Assembly: GCA_902518075.1 (NCBI GenBank)
Contig: CABYEX010000038.1
Location: 1-11,766, forward strand
Reading direction: 5' to 3'
Length of the DNA stretch: 11,766 nucleotides
Origin: Halieaceae bacterium
Lineage (GTDB): Bacteria > Pseudomonadota > Gammaproteobacteria > Pseudomonadales > Halieaceae
Shown here: piece by piece, positions 1-7,274 of the stretch
Position numbering within the stretch: position 1 is the first letter of the stretch
Layout of the letters: the number at the start of each line of letters is the position of its first letter
The notes under the pieces: generated by a model
The model's database searches: none
What the model saw: the letters and a program-made list of their open reading frames with translations, nothing else
What the model was told of the DNA's origin: nothing
Position numbers and translations under genes: made by a program

Positions 1-287
1 ATACACCCTCTGATGTCATCATGTCTCACAACCGAGTCAATGCATTTTATGCAACGCAGCTGGAGCAGGTACTCTCGGACTGTGGCTGCGAGCATTTAGT
101 GTTATTCGGTGTCGCAACACACTCTGTAGTCGAGCACACCGCTCGGCACGCAGTTGATCTTGGTTTGAGAGTCTCAATTGTCTCTGACGCTTGCAGTGCT
201 TTCCCAAGGGAGAGGCATGAAGCAAGCCTCTCAGCGATTGAAAACTTGGTGACATTGGTTCGTTCAAGGGAGCTTGAATTTGACTGA
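1..287 (+). CDS. Isochorismatase-fold hydrolase homologue, C-terminal half (5' end outside the window)
   Basis: The reading frame is open from base 3 (TPSDVIMSHNR...) to the TGA at 285-287, so the ATG at 21 is probably internal and the gene begins left of the window. The block DVIMSHNRVNAF, the strand-turn GVATHSVVEHTARHA and the DACSAF segment match the second half of the isochorismatase / cysteine hydrolase fold. In the family the first block usually carries the catalytic Lys (here His) and the GVxTxxC turn carries the nucleophile Cys (here Val). EntB-type isochorismatases also lack the Cys, so loss of that residue alone does not prove inactivity. The stop overlaps the next gene's start. 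The missing N-terminal half matches in character the fragment at 9965-10225 on the other strand. Fold assignment is firm; substrate is unknown. Confidence 0.8.
   Translation, partial: TPSDVIMSHNRVNAFYATQLEQVLSDCGCEHLVLFGVATHSVVEHTARHAVDLGLRVSIVSDACSAFPRERHEASLSAIENLVTLVRSRELEFD
266..272 (+). promoter_or_regulatory. Ribosome binding site deciding the SDR start
   Basis: AAGGGAG lies inside the end of the upstream gene. It is 7 bases before the TTG at 280 but only 1 base before the TTG at 274, so 280 is the better start. Both possible starts overlap the upstream stop, which implies translational coupling. Confidence 0.55.
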
Positions 288-1086
288 TCAGGCGCCTAAC
301 TCAGAGAACAGACCTGCAACTTATATCGTCAGTGGGGGCGCCAGTCGGCTGGGGGCCGCCTTTGTAAGAGGGATTGCCGCGGGGGGCAATAACGTCATTG
401 TTGGCGATTCTGATGAGTCTGCGGGTGCCGCAATCGCAAGTGAGTTCGGCGACTCAGTAGTGTTTTGTCTATGCGATGTGCGCAGAGATGCGGATTTGGC
501 TGGTTTGGTTCAGTGCGCTAGCGACGTATTCGGCGGCCTCGATGGGATTGTGAATAACGCGGTCAGTTACTTGGACAATGGTATTACCTCTTCCAGAGCC
601 GATTGGCATGAAGCTTTCGATGTAAGTTTGTTCGGAGGTGCAGTTTTGCTCGCCGAGGCATTACCACTTTTAGCCGAGAGTCCTTCGGCCGCAGTCGTCA
701 ATGTGGCGAGCATTGCAGCGAAAGTTGCACAAAGAAATCGAGCGCTTTACCCGACAGCAAAAGCCGCGATTATTCATTTAACTCGCTTGCAAGCGGTGCA
801 ACTCGCTGACGCCAAAATCAGGGTGAATTCCGTATCGCCGGCTTGGACGTGGTCCACGCCGATCGAGTTGGCTACCGCGGGAGACAGGTCACACGCGGAT
901 AGTGTGGGGTCGGCTCTGCATCCACTAGGCAGAATTGCAGACGCAGAAGAGGTTGCTGAAGTTGTTAACTTTCTCCTGTCTCCTGAATCATCGTTTGTGA
1001 CAGGCGCAGATTTCCCAGTAGATGGTGGCCATTCTATTCTGGGGCCAGACGGTGGTTATGCTCTTCAGGGCAAACTCCAAAAATAA
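280..1086 (+). CDS. Short-chain dehydrogenase/reductase (SDR), probably NAD-dependent
   Basis: This is a classical SDR of 268 residues from TTG 280 (TTG 274 would add two), a normal length for the family. The cofactor loop is SGGASRLG near residue 18-25. An Asp at the end of the second strand (VIVGD) favours NAD over NADP. NNA near 92 is followed by Val instead of the usual Gly. The catalytic residues are Ser144 (NVAS), Tyr157 and Lys161 (YPTAK). The Asn of the usual Asn-Ser-Tyr-Lys tetrad appears to be Ser116 (DVSLFG). The C-terminus has FVTGADFPVDGG, typical of the family. It overlaps the isochorismatase-fold gene by 8 bases and so shares its operon. With a Rieske oxygenase as likely former operon partner, a dihydrodiol dehydrogenase-like role is plausible but inferred. 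The gene looks less GC-rich by eye than the trpB2 and sdaA genes. Confidence 0.87.
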   Translation: MTDQAPNSENRPATYIVSGGASRLGAAFVRGIAAGGNNVIVGDSDESAGAAIASEFGDSVVFCLCDVRRDADLAGLVQCASDVFGGLDGIVNNAVSYLDNGITSSRADWHEAFDVSLFGGAVLLAEALPLLAESPSAAVVNVASIAAKVAQRNRALYPTAKAAIIHLTRLQAVQLADAKIRVNSVSPAWTWSTPIELATAGDRSHADSVGSALHPLGRIADAEEVAEVVNFLLSPESSFVTGADFPVDGGHSILGPDGGYALQGKLQK

Positions 1087-1123
1087 CAAACCTATCGATG
1101 ATGACACCGCTACGGTCGTCTAG

Positions 1124-1135
1124 GTCAGCGCTGAC
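1124..1135. repeat. 12-bp perfect palindrome between convergent genes
   Basis: GTCAGCGCTGAC reads the same on both strands and lies between the SDR stop (1086) and the trpB2 stop (1141). It could fold as a 4-bp stem with a GCGC loop, too weak for a convincing terminator, and no T-run follows directly. It could be a protein-binding site or chance. Confidence 0.4.
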
Positions 1136-1140
1136 AGGCT

Positions 1141-2511
1141 TTAACCTGCAATTTTTGGAACATTCCCCATTGCTTCCTGGATAGCGCTGTCGGGCAAATC
1201 CAAGTCAACCATCTGTCCTGAAAGGAATGTTTCGTAGGCCGCGAGGTCTAGATGCCCGTGACCACACAGTGCAGTCAAAATGACTTTCTCCTCGCCGGAC
1301 TCTTTACATGCCATAGCCTCCCTTACCGCTGCCGCAATTGCGTGGGTGGGCTCGGGTGCGGGCACGATACCTTCGCTTCGAGCGAATTGCAGCGCCCCTT
1401 CGAAACACTCGGTCTGAGGAATAGAGATGGCCTCCACCAGTCCCAGTTCATAGATATGTGAGACCAGAGGCGCCATACCGTGATACCGCAGCCCACCGGC
1501 GTGAATCGGTTCTGGAATGAACGATGCACCGAGTGTGTGCATTTTCATCAGCGGAGTCAGGCCTGCGGTGTCGCCAAAGTCGTAACGATATTCGCCTTTA
1601 GTGAGTGTAGGGCAGGCCGCCGGCTCAACGCATCGGATAGTCGGGTCTATATTGCCCGCGAGCTTTTCGCGCAGGAACGGAAATGCCAAGCCACCGAAAT
1701 TGGAGCCGCCGCCGGTGCAGCCCACCAGTATATCGGGTGTTTCGTCGACTTTCGCCAACTGCAGCAGCGCTTCCTCACCGATAATGGTTTGGTGAAGCAA
1801 CACATGATTCAGCACGCTACCTAGTGCGTAGCGGATCGTGGGGTCCTCCACTGCTTCGGCAACGGCCTCTGAAATCGCGATCCCCAAAGAGCCAGGGTGA
1901 TCCGGGTCTTGAGACAGTAGTTGCTTGCCATAGTCGGTTGCATCAGAGGGGCTTGGGTGTACCTGCCCACCCCAAATTTCCATCATGGTTCGACGATAGG
2001 GTTTGGCTCTGTACGAGGCGGCTACCTGCCAGATTTCGCACTCGAGACCAAACTGGGCGCATGCGAAAGCTAGGGAACTACCCCATTGGCCCGCGCCGGT
2101 TTCGGTGGTGAGTTTGCGAATTCCTTCCTGCGCGTTGTACCACACCTGTGGCACCGCGGTGTTGGGCTTGTGGGAGCCCGCAGGGCTGACGCCCTCGTAC
2201 TTGTAGTAAATGCGCGCTGGGGTATCGAGTAATTTCTCAAGACGGTGTGCGCGGAACAGTGGGCTTGGGCGCCACAGGCGATAAACATCTAGCACATCGC
2301 CCGGGATGTCGATGTAGCGCTCTGCCGACATTTCCTGCTCTATCAGAGCCTTAGGGAACAGGGCGGCGAAGTCGTCTCCCGTCGCCGGCTGGTGCGTGCC
2401 GGGATGCAACGGCGGTGGCGGCGGTTCCGGCAGGTCTGCCACGACGTTGTACCAGCGCGTCGGAATCTCCGACTCGTCAAGATAGATTTTGGTGGGAGTA
2501 CTCATAGTCAT
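1141..2511 (-). CDS. trpB2: Tryptophan synthase beta chain 2-type PLP enzyme (TrpB2)
   Basis: The 456-residue length and motifs are those of the TrpB2 class, not the alpha-associated TrpB1. The N-terminal extension ([19 protein letters not shown], then a proline-rich stretch) is typical of TrpB2. The PLP lysine is Lys115 in [15 protein letters not shown] (137-144) is the indole/serine-site loop with the catalytic Glu. [11 protein letters not shown] (264-274) binds the PLP phosphate. The family makes L-tryptophan from L-serine and indole in the cytosol, and some members may use other substrates. No trpA or other trp gene is nearby, so it is a stand-alone copy. It faces away from serine dehydratase, another PLP-independent serine consumer, which could be coincidental. 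The start is ATG 2511 or ATG 2505 (MTMSTP); the GTGGA upstream fits the second better by spacing. Confidence 0.93.
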   Translation of the reverse strand: MTMSTPTKIYLDESEIPTRWYNVVADLPEPPPPPLHPGTHQPATGDDFAALFPKALIEQEMSAERYIDIPGDVLDVYRLWRPSPLFRAHRLEKLLDTPARIYYKYEGVSPAGSHKPNTAVPQVWYNAQEGIRKLTTETGAGQWGSSLAFACAQFGLECEIWQVAASYRAKPYRRTMMEIWGGQVHPSPSDATDYGKQLLSQDPDHPGSLGIAISEAVAEAVEDPTIRYALGSVLNHVLLHQTIIGEEALLQLAKVDETPDILVGCTGGGSNFGGLAFPFLREKLAGNIDPTIRCVEPAACPTLTKGEYRYDFGDTAGLTPLMKMHTLGASFIPEPIHAGGLRYHGMAPLVSHIYELGLVEAISIPQTECFEGALQFARSEGIVPAPEPTHAIAAAVREAMACKESGEEKVILTALCGHGHLDLAAYETFLSGQMVDLDLPDSAIQEAMGNVPKIAG

Positions 2512-2570
2512 GGTCCACAGGCCGCGCGGGTATGCCGCTGAAATGCACTAAATCAATCAAAAGACCGCGC

Positions 2571-2598
2571 ATGATAAGGGAGACAGCGCACAACGCAA
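2571..2598 (-). promoter_or_regulatory. Candidate sigma70 promoter for trpB2
   Basis: Read on the - strand: TTGCGT (2598-2593), a 16-base spacer, then TATCAT (2576-2571), which matches five of six -10 consensus positions. It would start transcription about 50-60 bases before the gene. This is a motif match only. Confidence 0.3.
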
Positions 2599-2817
2599 CT
2601 GCGGTGAAGCGCAAAAACCCGCGCTAAAGCTCATGCAGGTGGTCAACATCGCCCCATTCGTGCGGCGCGATCAAAGATCTTATGCGAGTATTCTCGAATG
2701 AGCTGTCATCAGCTGACAATGAGTCCCTAGTTGAGCCTGATGAGATCACGACAGCCACCGATCCATTCAGGTGCGTCACAGCGTAAAAGGCCCGTATTGT
2801 AATAACGATAAATTCGC

Positions 2818-2847
2818 GTGACGCGGGCATTTTTTAGGCGCTACACT
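2818..2847 (+). promoter_or_regulatory. Candidate sigma70 promoter for sdaA
   Basis: GTGACG (2818-2823), an 18-base spacer and TACACT (2842-2847) lie about 40 bases before the sdaA ATG. Each hexamer matches four of six consensus positions. This is a motif match only. Confidence 0.25.
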
Positions 2848-2885
2848 CCTCCACCGCTCGTTTCACCCCGAACCAGCTTTAGCCC

Positions 2886-4286
2886 ATGTCTATCAGTACA
2901 TTTGACCTGTTTAAGGTGGGTATTGGTCCCTCCAGCTCTCATACCGTCGGCCCCATGCATGCCGCGCGGACGTTTGCAGTGGCGCTTGAGGACACAGGCT
3001 CCCTGAGCCGCTGTTATCGCGTGACCACCGAGCTGTTCGGCTCGCTTGGAGCCACGGGTGCCGGCCACGGCTCCCCAAAGGCTATTATTTTGGGATTGGA
3101 GGGCGAGGCGCCCGATACGGTAGATATCGACCGCATTGACGCTCGCGTTGCCGCTGCGCGTGAACATGGCAGCCTGACCCTTCTGGGTACGCATCAGATT
3201 GCCTTCGATTACCGCGACGACTTGATCATGCACCGTACCGAGACGTTGCCCTTTCACCCCAACGGCATGCGCTTCACGGCCTACGACGAACAGGGCGAGG
3301 CGCTGCGGACCCGGGTGTACTACTCGGTGGGCGGTGGATTTGTGGTGGATGAGTCGGCGAGCGATGGTGACGTGGTTGTGGATGACCCCACGCCAATTCG
3401 ATATCCGTTCTCAACTGCCGAGGAGCTGCTAGCACAGTGTAAGGAGCACGGTCTTTCCATCAGTTCACTCATGCTGGCCAACGAACTGGCCTGGCGCAGC
3501 GAAGCCGAGATCCGCACAGGTCTTCTCGCACTTTGGGAGGTCATGCAGGCGTGTATTGACCGCGGCTGTCGCACTGAAGGGATCATGCCAGGCGGCCTTA
3601 AGGTTAAAAGGCGGGCTGCACAGTTGTACCGTCAGCTGAAGAGCCAGGGCGATTCCCTTGGCGACGAGTCGTTGAACACCATGGACTGGGTCACGCTTTA
3701 CGCGCTGGCGGTGAACGAAGAGAATGCGGTAGGTGGGCGAATTGTGACCGCGCCTACAAATGGCGCGGCCGGGATTATTCCCGCCGTGCTCAAGTACTAC
3801 CTACGCCACTGCCGTGGTGCGAGCGATGAGGACGTTTGCCGCTTCCTTCTGACCGCAGGCGCGATTGGCATCCTCTACAAGATCAACGCCTCTATCTCTG
3901 GCGCTGAGGTTGGCTGCCAGGGTGAGGTCGGCTCGGCCTGCTCAATGGCGGCGGGCGCTCTGGCCGATGCCTTGGGCGGCACCCCTGCTCAGGTGGAGAA
4001 CGCCGCAGAAATTGCGATGGAGCATAACCTCGGCCTGACCTGTGACCCGATCGGTGGCTTGGTGCAGGTGCCCTGTATCGAGAGGAACGCGATGGGTGCG
4101 GTGAAGGCGATCAGTGCCGCGCGGATGGCCCTTCGCGGCAGCGGCGAGCACTTCGTTTCACTCGACCAGGTGATCAAGACCATGCGCGATACGGGTCGTG
4201 ATATGCAGGATAAGTACAAGGAGACCTCTCGCGGCGGGTTGGCGATCAACGTTCTCGAGGTGCCGGTCAGTTTGATCGAGTGTTAG
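2886..4286 (+). CDS. sdaA: L-serine ammonia-lyase, iron-sulfur, single-chain type
   Basis: A 466-residue single-chain L-serine dehydratase, which converts L-serine to pyruvate and ammonia in the cytosol using a [4Fe-4S] cluster. The N-terminal beta domain begins [18 protein letters not shown] (6-23), a hallmark of the family. The alpha domain holds the Ser-binding TAPTNGAAG (288-296). The likely cluster cysteines are Cys344 (VGCQGEVG), Cys386 (TCDPIGG) and Cys397 (VPCIERN). The very last residue, Cys466, fits the 'tail-in-mouth' C-terminal Cys seen in the Legionella type 2 enzyme, where it caps the cluster until serine displaces it. Full length, no sign of damage. No strong ribosome site precedes the ATG. 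It is transcribed alone: its upstream neighbour is divergent and its downstream neighbour convergent. Confidence 0.96.
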   Translation: MSISTFDLFKVGIGPSSSHTVGPMHAARTFAVALEDTGSLSRCYRVTTELFGSLGATGAGHGSPKAIILGLEGEAPDTVDIDRIDARVAAAREHGSLTLLGTHQIAFDYRDDLIMHRTETLPFHPNGMRFTAYDEQGEALRTRVYYSVGGGFVVDESASDGDVVVDDPTPIRYPFSTAEELLAQCKEHGLSISSLMLANELAWRSEAEIRTGLLALWEVMQACIDRGCRTEGIMPGGLKVKRRAAQLYRQLKSQGDSLGDESLNTMDWVTLYALAVNEENAVGGRIVTAPTNGAAGIIPAVLKYYLRHCRGASDEDVCRFLLTAGAIGILYKINASISGAEVGCQGEVGSACSMAAGALADALGGTPAQVENAAEIAMEHNLGLTCDPIGGLVQVPCIERNAMGAVKAISAARMALRGSGEHFVSLDQVIKTMRDTGRDMQDKYKETSRGGLAINVLEVPVSLIEC

Positions 4287-4328
4287 GTGGCGGTGCGTGA
4301 GGTTCACTCGTTAAGTTAGGTAGCATTT

Positions 4329-5108
4329 CTATAACCAGCGGCTTACGTGAACCTTCATTTTTTTAAGCACGCCGGCGTAGTAGTGCACGTCGCGCCCCTC
4401 GGGTAAAAGATCCTCGTGGAACTCGACCATGAGGTAGTCGACCAACTGCTCTCCAGAGTCTCTCCATCGCGTGTAAAGGGAGTCAATCAGTCTATATTCT
4501 GTGCCCTCCACATCGAGTTTTATTGCAATAAAGTCGCAGCCGCTTCGGCGCTTCTCTGAGACAAATCTCCACAGGTCTATGCCGTCAACGGAGCGCTGTT
4601 CGAAGAGATTCTTGCCCGTCACTTTTCCTTTTTCAGTCGTTGAACCGCCTCGAAAATTAGTGCCCATCGCCCGGGGTAGGTAAATGTTGACAGGTCCATC
4701 GTGAGTCGTCACTGCTTGATGTCTTATTTCTGCATCCGGATTTGCTCGCGCAGCCTTGCCGATTAGCTCTTCTTGGATCTCGAAGCCGATAAATGAAAAT
4801 CGAGGCAGTGCCTCTGCATACCGATTCAGGACGAAGCCCTCGTTGACGCCGCAGTCAATGAACAAAGGGCGTATCGCCTGAGCCGACTGTTGCTCCAAGA
4901 GTTCCGCATTCTTTCCAACCAGAAATGCCAGCTGCCGCTCATACCCCAGATTCCAACGAGTGAGGCGCGTGAACCAGAGTGGGGCGACATTCTTTAGTGG
5001 CCTAATGGTCAACCGCACAATATTTTTTTTCGAGTACATCAGGAAGGCCCTGACGGTAGACACCTCCTCGAAGGCAGCGATCTCACGTCGGTAGCTGCTG
5101 AAACTCAT
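4329..5108 (-). CDS. FkbM-family SAM-dependent methyltransferase
   Basis: The 259-residue protein has the FkbM pattern: SAM motif I PLFIDCGVNEG (81-91), the acidic strand end FIGFE (106-110) and the signature IAIKLDVEGTE (194-204). Family members methylate hydroxyl groups of polyketides, glycans or lipids, usually cytosolic; the substrate here is unknown. The start is ATG 5108: GGGAGG sits 9 bases upstream (5123-5118) and the ATG overlaps the dsbB stop as ATGA. An in-frame upstream start at 5255 would lie deep inside dsbB and add 49 residues with no family resemblance. The tight coupling to dsbB suggests one transcript, an unusual partnership with no obvious shared role. By eye it is less GC-rich than dsbB. 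Confidence 0.88.
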   Translation of the reverse strand: MSFSSYRREIAAFEEVSTVRAFLMYSKKNIVRLTIRPLKNVAPLWFTRLTRWNLGYERQLAFLVGKNAELLEQQSAQAIRPLFIDCGVNEGFVLNRYAEALPRFSFIGFEIQEELIGKAARANPDAEIRHQAVTTHDGPVNIYLPRAMGTNFRGGSTTEKGKVTGKNLFEQRSVDGIDLWRFVSEKRRSGCDFIAIKLDVEGTEYRLIDSLYTRWRDSGEQLVDYLMVEFHEDLLPEGRDVHYYAGVLKKMKVHVSRWL

Positions 5109-5605
5109 TTTCTCAAACCTCCCGCGAGCGCGAGGGCCGCCACCAAAGCGATGCCAATAGCCAATACCATTAAGGTCTCCGCCATGCTCAGGCCGAACAG
5201 CATCTCGGGGGTGAAAGAGCACAGATTGCGGACCTCGAACAGCCAGGGCATCCAACGATCGAAGGCAAACCAGTCCGGCATGCCGAGTTGAAACTGACAG
5301 CTACCGTCTCCAATGCCGTTTTCCAGCCGGTACAAGTAGCGAGCGCGCTCGAAAAGGCCCGCACCGGCGATGAGCACACCCAAGTTCCCTACAACACGCA
5401 GCGGCGAGATTTGGGGTGTGACCAGCATGACGATGGCGATGAAGGTAAAGGCGACCACCCAAAGTCTCGCGTGAATACAAACCTGACAGGGTTCGTCACC
5501 CAGCGCGTATTGGTAATACAAGGCCACCCCCAGCAGAGAGACACCGAACAAGGCCAGAGACAGCCAATACCAGCTAGACTGCAGAAACTGCGAGAGTGTT
5601 GTCAT
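5105..5605 (-). CDS. dsbB: Disulfide bond formation protein B (DsbB)
   Basis: An inner-membrane quinone reductase of 166 residues that reoxidises periplasmic DsbA. Four hydrophobic helices are visible (about 13-31, 47-63, 70-85 and 140-160). The first periplasmic loop has the redox pair Cys40-Cys43 in EPCQVCIHAR, with the conserved Arg a few residues later. The second loop has Cys103 (GSCQFQ) and Cys129 (RNLCSF), with the conserved PDW and WMPWLFEV between them. Length and all four cysteines are normal, so it should be functional. It starts 42 bases after the chimeric gene upstream and overlaps the methyltransferase downstream by four bases. No clear ribosome site precedes ATG 5605. No dsbA is in the window. 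Confidence 0.95.
   Translation of the reverse strand: MTTLSQFLQSSWYWLSLALFGVSLLGVALYYQYALGDEPCQVCIHARLWVVAFTFIAIVMLVTPQISPLRVVGNLGVLIAGAGLFERARYLYRLENGIGDGSCQFQLGMPDWFAFDRWMPWLFEVRNLCSFTPEMLFGLSMAETLMVLAIGIALVAALALAGGLRK
5118..5123 (-). promoter_or_regulatory. Strong ribosome binding site of the FkbM gene
   Basis: GGGAGG on the - strand, 9 bases before ATG 5108 and inside the last codons of dsbB. It fixes the start against the longer frame. Confidence 0.7.
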
Positions 5606-5647
5606 GTCGTCAGGGTTGCCGTTGCTAGTGAATCAATCTGAAGGCGG

Positions 5648-6073
5648 TCAGTTTACCGTGTCCCGCACGGCTTCGGTGAAGGGTTGAAGACAGCGCCATA
5701 ACATGATGGCTGAAAACAGCGATAAGGCAATCACCACGCAACTGATGGACCAGTCGATCGTTGCTGGATCCTTAAAGACATAGTCCGTGAGCAGCGCGAC
5801 TGCGGTGGATCCCAGCGACAGACCCAGTAGCGAAACTGTAAGCAGATAGAGCGCCATTACAGCAGGATCGCGAGTAATGGGGTTTGTGACGCCGGTGCCG
5901 ACGCAAAGGCGCTGTGTCCGTGCCCCCGCGAGGTTCAGCTGACCGATCGGGTCCGGGGACAGGTTTTGGGTATCTGGGCTGAGCAAAATATCGAAGCCCA
6001 ATTGCTCGGCCTCCGCAGCCAGTCTAGCGGTATTGCCCGGACTGGGCTCCATCACAATGCCGAATTCTGTCAT
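5648..6073 (-). CDS. Chimeric gene: truncated luciferase-like monooxygenase N-terminus fused to a two-helix membrane segment
   Basis: From ATG 6073 the product is 141 residues (ATG 6112 or 6106 would add up to 13). GGAG lies 5 bases before ATG 6073, which supports that start. Residues 1-72 match the N-terminus of LLM-class flavin (FMN or F420) oxidoreductases: MTEFGIVMEPSP, LAAEAEQLGFD, then VGTGVTNPITRDPAV, the hallmark strand and turn of that family. Family members are about 280-340 residues, so three quarters of the barrel is missing. At about residue 73 the sequence changes abruptly to a membrane region: helices at about 74-97 and 108-127, ending FTEAVRDTVN. Met73 (5857-5855) could be the original start of a 69-residue membrane protein, but no ribosome site precedes it. 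The LLM part cannot be active alone. It is a fossil or new fusion, upstream of dsbB on the same strand. Confidence 0.65.
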   Translation of the reverse strand: MTEFGIVMEPSPGNTARLAAEAEQLGFDILLSPDTQNLSPDPIGQLNLAGARTQRLCVGTGVTNPITRDPAVMALYLLTVSLLGLSLGSTAVALLTDYVFKDPATIDWSISCVVIALSLFSAIMLWRCLQPFTEAVRDTVN

Positions 6074-6241
6074 GCCAGCTCCATGTGGTCCTCGTAGCGG
6101 GCCCATGCCCACTTAAATCGCTTTCCTGCATTGCGTCAATGGTTCGAGCATTGCCGGGCAGACTCGTCGCACTCGCAGCATGGCATGCGGGCCTTGTCGG
6201 GGTCAGTACCGGTTGCGCAATGCGCATCCGCCAGTGCTTGC

Positions 6242-6268
6242 TATGCCGCAGTGCCGATTCGCGGCATA
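6242..6268. repeat. 8-bp perfect inverted repeat upstream of the small membrane gene
   Basis: TATGCCGC (6242-6249) and GCGGCATA (6261-6268) are exact reverse complements with 11 bases between. The repeat ends 26 bases before the ribosome site of the gene at 6310. It might be an operator or an mRNA hairpin; no T-run follows. Confidence 0.45.
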
Positions 6269-6293
6269 CTCGCGCCCGCCTAGCCCGGGCACC

Positions 6294-6300
6294 AAGGAGG
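6294..6300 (+). promoter_or_regulatory. Consensus ribosome binding site of the small membrane gene
   Basis: AAGGAGG, 9 bases before ATG 6310. It settles the start against the longer open frame that begins at 6085. Confidence 0.8.
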
Positions 6301-6309
6301 CCTATTACT

Positions 6310-6537
6310 ATGACGATAAATCTGAAAGTCCTCGAGTGGTTCGGTGTGGTCACCGCCATCGCCTACTCGCTGTTTGTGGCGTCCAATGTCGGGCTAGAAT
6401 TCCTCGGCTTCGTGTTGCTCTTCGTTTCCGCTATCTCGATCGGCGCCTGGGCTTATCTCGGCAGACATCGGGGCATCTTACTGCTGCAGTTTTTCTACGC
6501 GGTCGCGGGATTGATCGGCATGGTGCGATGGTTTTGA
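6310..6537 (+). CDS. Small hydrophobic membrane protein, three predicted helices
   Basis: The 75-residue product starts at ATG 6310 behind a near-perfect AAGGAGG. Hydrophobic stretches at about 9-25, 29-50 and 55-73 fill almost the whole chain, with a short basic loop GRHRG (51-55) and the C-terminus MVRWF. The layout recalls small PnuC-like or CBU_0592-like proteins, where a helix ending in a GxxRWx motif is common, but the similarity is too slight for a name. The longer open frame back to 6085 reads through GC-rich spacer and gives an Arg-rich, non-membrane sequence, so it is not used. It is divergent from the chimeric gene. No function is proposed beyond residence in the inner membrane. 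Confidence 0.75.
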   Translation: MTINLKVLEWFGVVTAIAYSLFVASNVGLEFLGFVLLFVSAISIGAWAYLGRHRGILLLQFFYAVAGLIGMVRWF

Positions 6538-6671
6538 TGTTCGCTAGCAAGTAAGTGGCTGCCGAAAGAGACGTGGAGTGGCACACCCATACTTGCTCCT
6601 CGTGATGGTGATTGTCTCGAGCTCTGTCTGTGATGCTCGACACTGGTCTCTAGAGGTCAGAGGTTTGTTGC

Positions 6672-7274
6672 GTGCGTGATAAGGTCCTTGGAATGGATCA
6701 AGATGCCAGCCAACATGAACATGGCTTCGACCGTGTGAGCATTTCATTGGAACGTATCGTGGGTGCTGAGGCAGATCATATGTTGGTGCTCTCCGATCAA
6801 TACATGGCCTCGTTATACCCCGCAGAGAGCAATCATCTGGTGAGCAGTGAGAGTCTTCGCACGGGCGATGCGGTCTTTCTCGGTGCTTTTATTTCATCAA
6901 CTATGTCGTTACGTACTGAGACCGCAGATCAGCCGGCGGAAACGGATGAACTGCGGTCCGGTAGTGAGGTCGGTGAGTGTATTGCCTGTGTTGCGGCGCG
7001 TTTCTATCGTGAGGCTGGGTACGCGGAAATCAAACGACTGTATGTCCAAGAGACCCACCGTGGACGCGGTCTATCCCGCACATTGATGAGCGCAATTGAA
7101 GCGGAGATTTTGGCCGAAGGTATCGACTGCGCTCGTCTGGAGATGGGTATTCATCAGCCTGAGGCCGATGCTTTGTACCGATCGCTCGGTTATCGCGACA
7201 TTCAGCCCTTCGGCGATTATCTGGTGGACCCACTCAGTCAGTTTCTCGAAAAAGCACCGCTCAAGGTGGCCTGA
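6672..7274 (+). CDS. GNAT-family N-acetyltransferase
   Basis: The 200-residue protein has one GNAT domain. Motif A is AEIKRLYVQETHRGRGLS (118-135), in which HRGRG binds the acetyl-CoA pyrophosphate. Motif B follows at about 155-182 with EMGIHQPEADALYRSLGY and PFGDY, typical of small-molecule or amino-acid acetyltransferases. Family proteins move an acetyl group from acetyl-CoA to an amine; the acceptor is unknown. The start is uncertain: GTG 6672 has AGAGG 8 bases upstream, and ATG 6693 (seven codons later) has AAGG 8 bases upstream. Residues 82-100 are a polar stretch (TADQPAETDELRSG) that lengthens the loop before the core strand compared with compact family members. It stands alone between two spacers of 134 and 238 bases. 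Confidence 0.85.
   Translation: MRDKVLGMDQDASQHEHGFDRVSISLERIVGAEADHMLVLSDQYMASLYPAESNHLVSSESLRTGDAVFLGAFISSTMSLRTETADQPAETDELRSGSEVGECIACVAARFYREAGYAEIKRLYVQETHRGRGLSRTLMSAIEAEILAEGIDCARLEMGIHQPEADALYRSLGYRDIQPFGDYLVDPLSQFLEKAPLKVA

Larger units (their letters stand above)
2512..2885. other. 374-base divergent intergenic region
   Basis: This spacer separates the divergent trpB2 and sdaA genes. It holds one candidate promoter for each (listed separately). A 68-codon open frame on the - strand (2624-2830) has no recognisable family and no good ribosome site, so it is not called as a gene. No riboswitch-like or repeat structure is recognised. Confidence 0.6.

Noticed and set aside
1480..1824. 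114-codon open frame on the + strand
   Set aside because: Entirely antisense to trpB2, with no family motif.
2624..2830. 68-codon open frame on the - strand between trpB2 and sdaA
   Set aside because: No recognisable family or ribosome site, and it overlaps the likely sdaA promoter region.
2815..2835. CGCG-TGA-CGCG followed by a T-run as a terminator
   Set aside because: A 4-bp stem is too weak, and no upstream + strand gene ends here.
4287..4328. Terminator between convergent sdaA and the FkbM gene
   Set aside because: Only a 4-bp GTGA/TCAC stem is present, without a T-run on either strand.
5109..5255. N-terminal extension of the FkbM gene inside dsbB
   Set aside because: The extra 49 residues have no family match, and ATG 5108 has a strong ribosome site and the ATGA overlap.
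6085..6309. 75-codon N-terminal extension of the small membrane protein
   Set aside because: Arg-rich spacer translation; AAGGAGG at 6294-6300 places the start at 6310.
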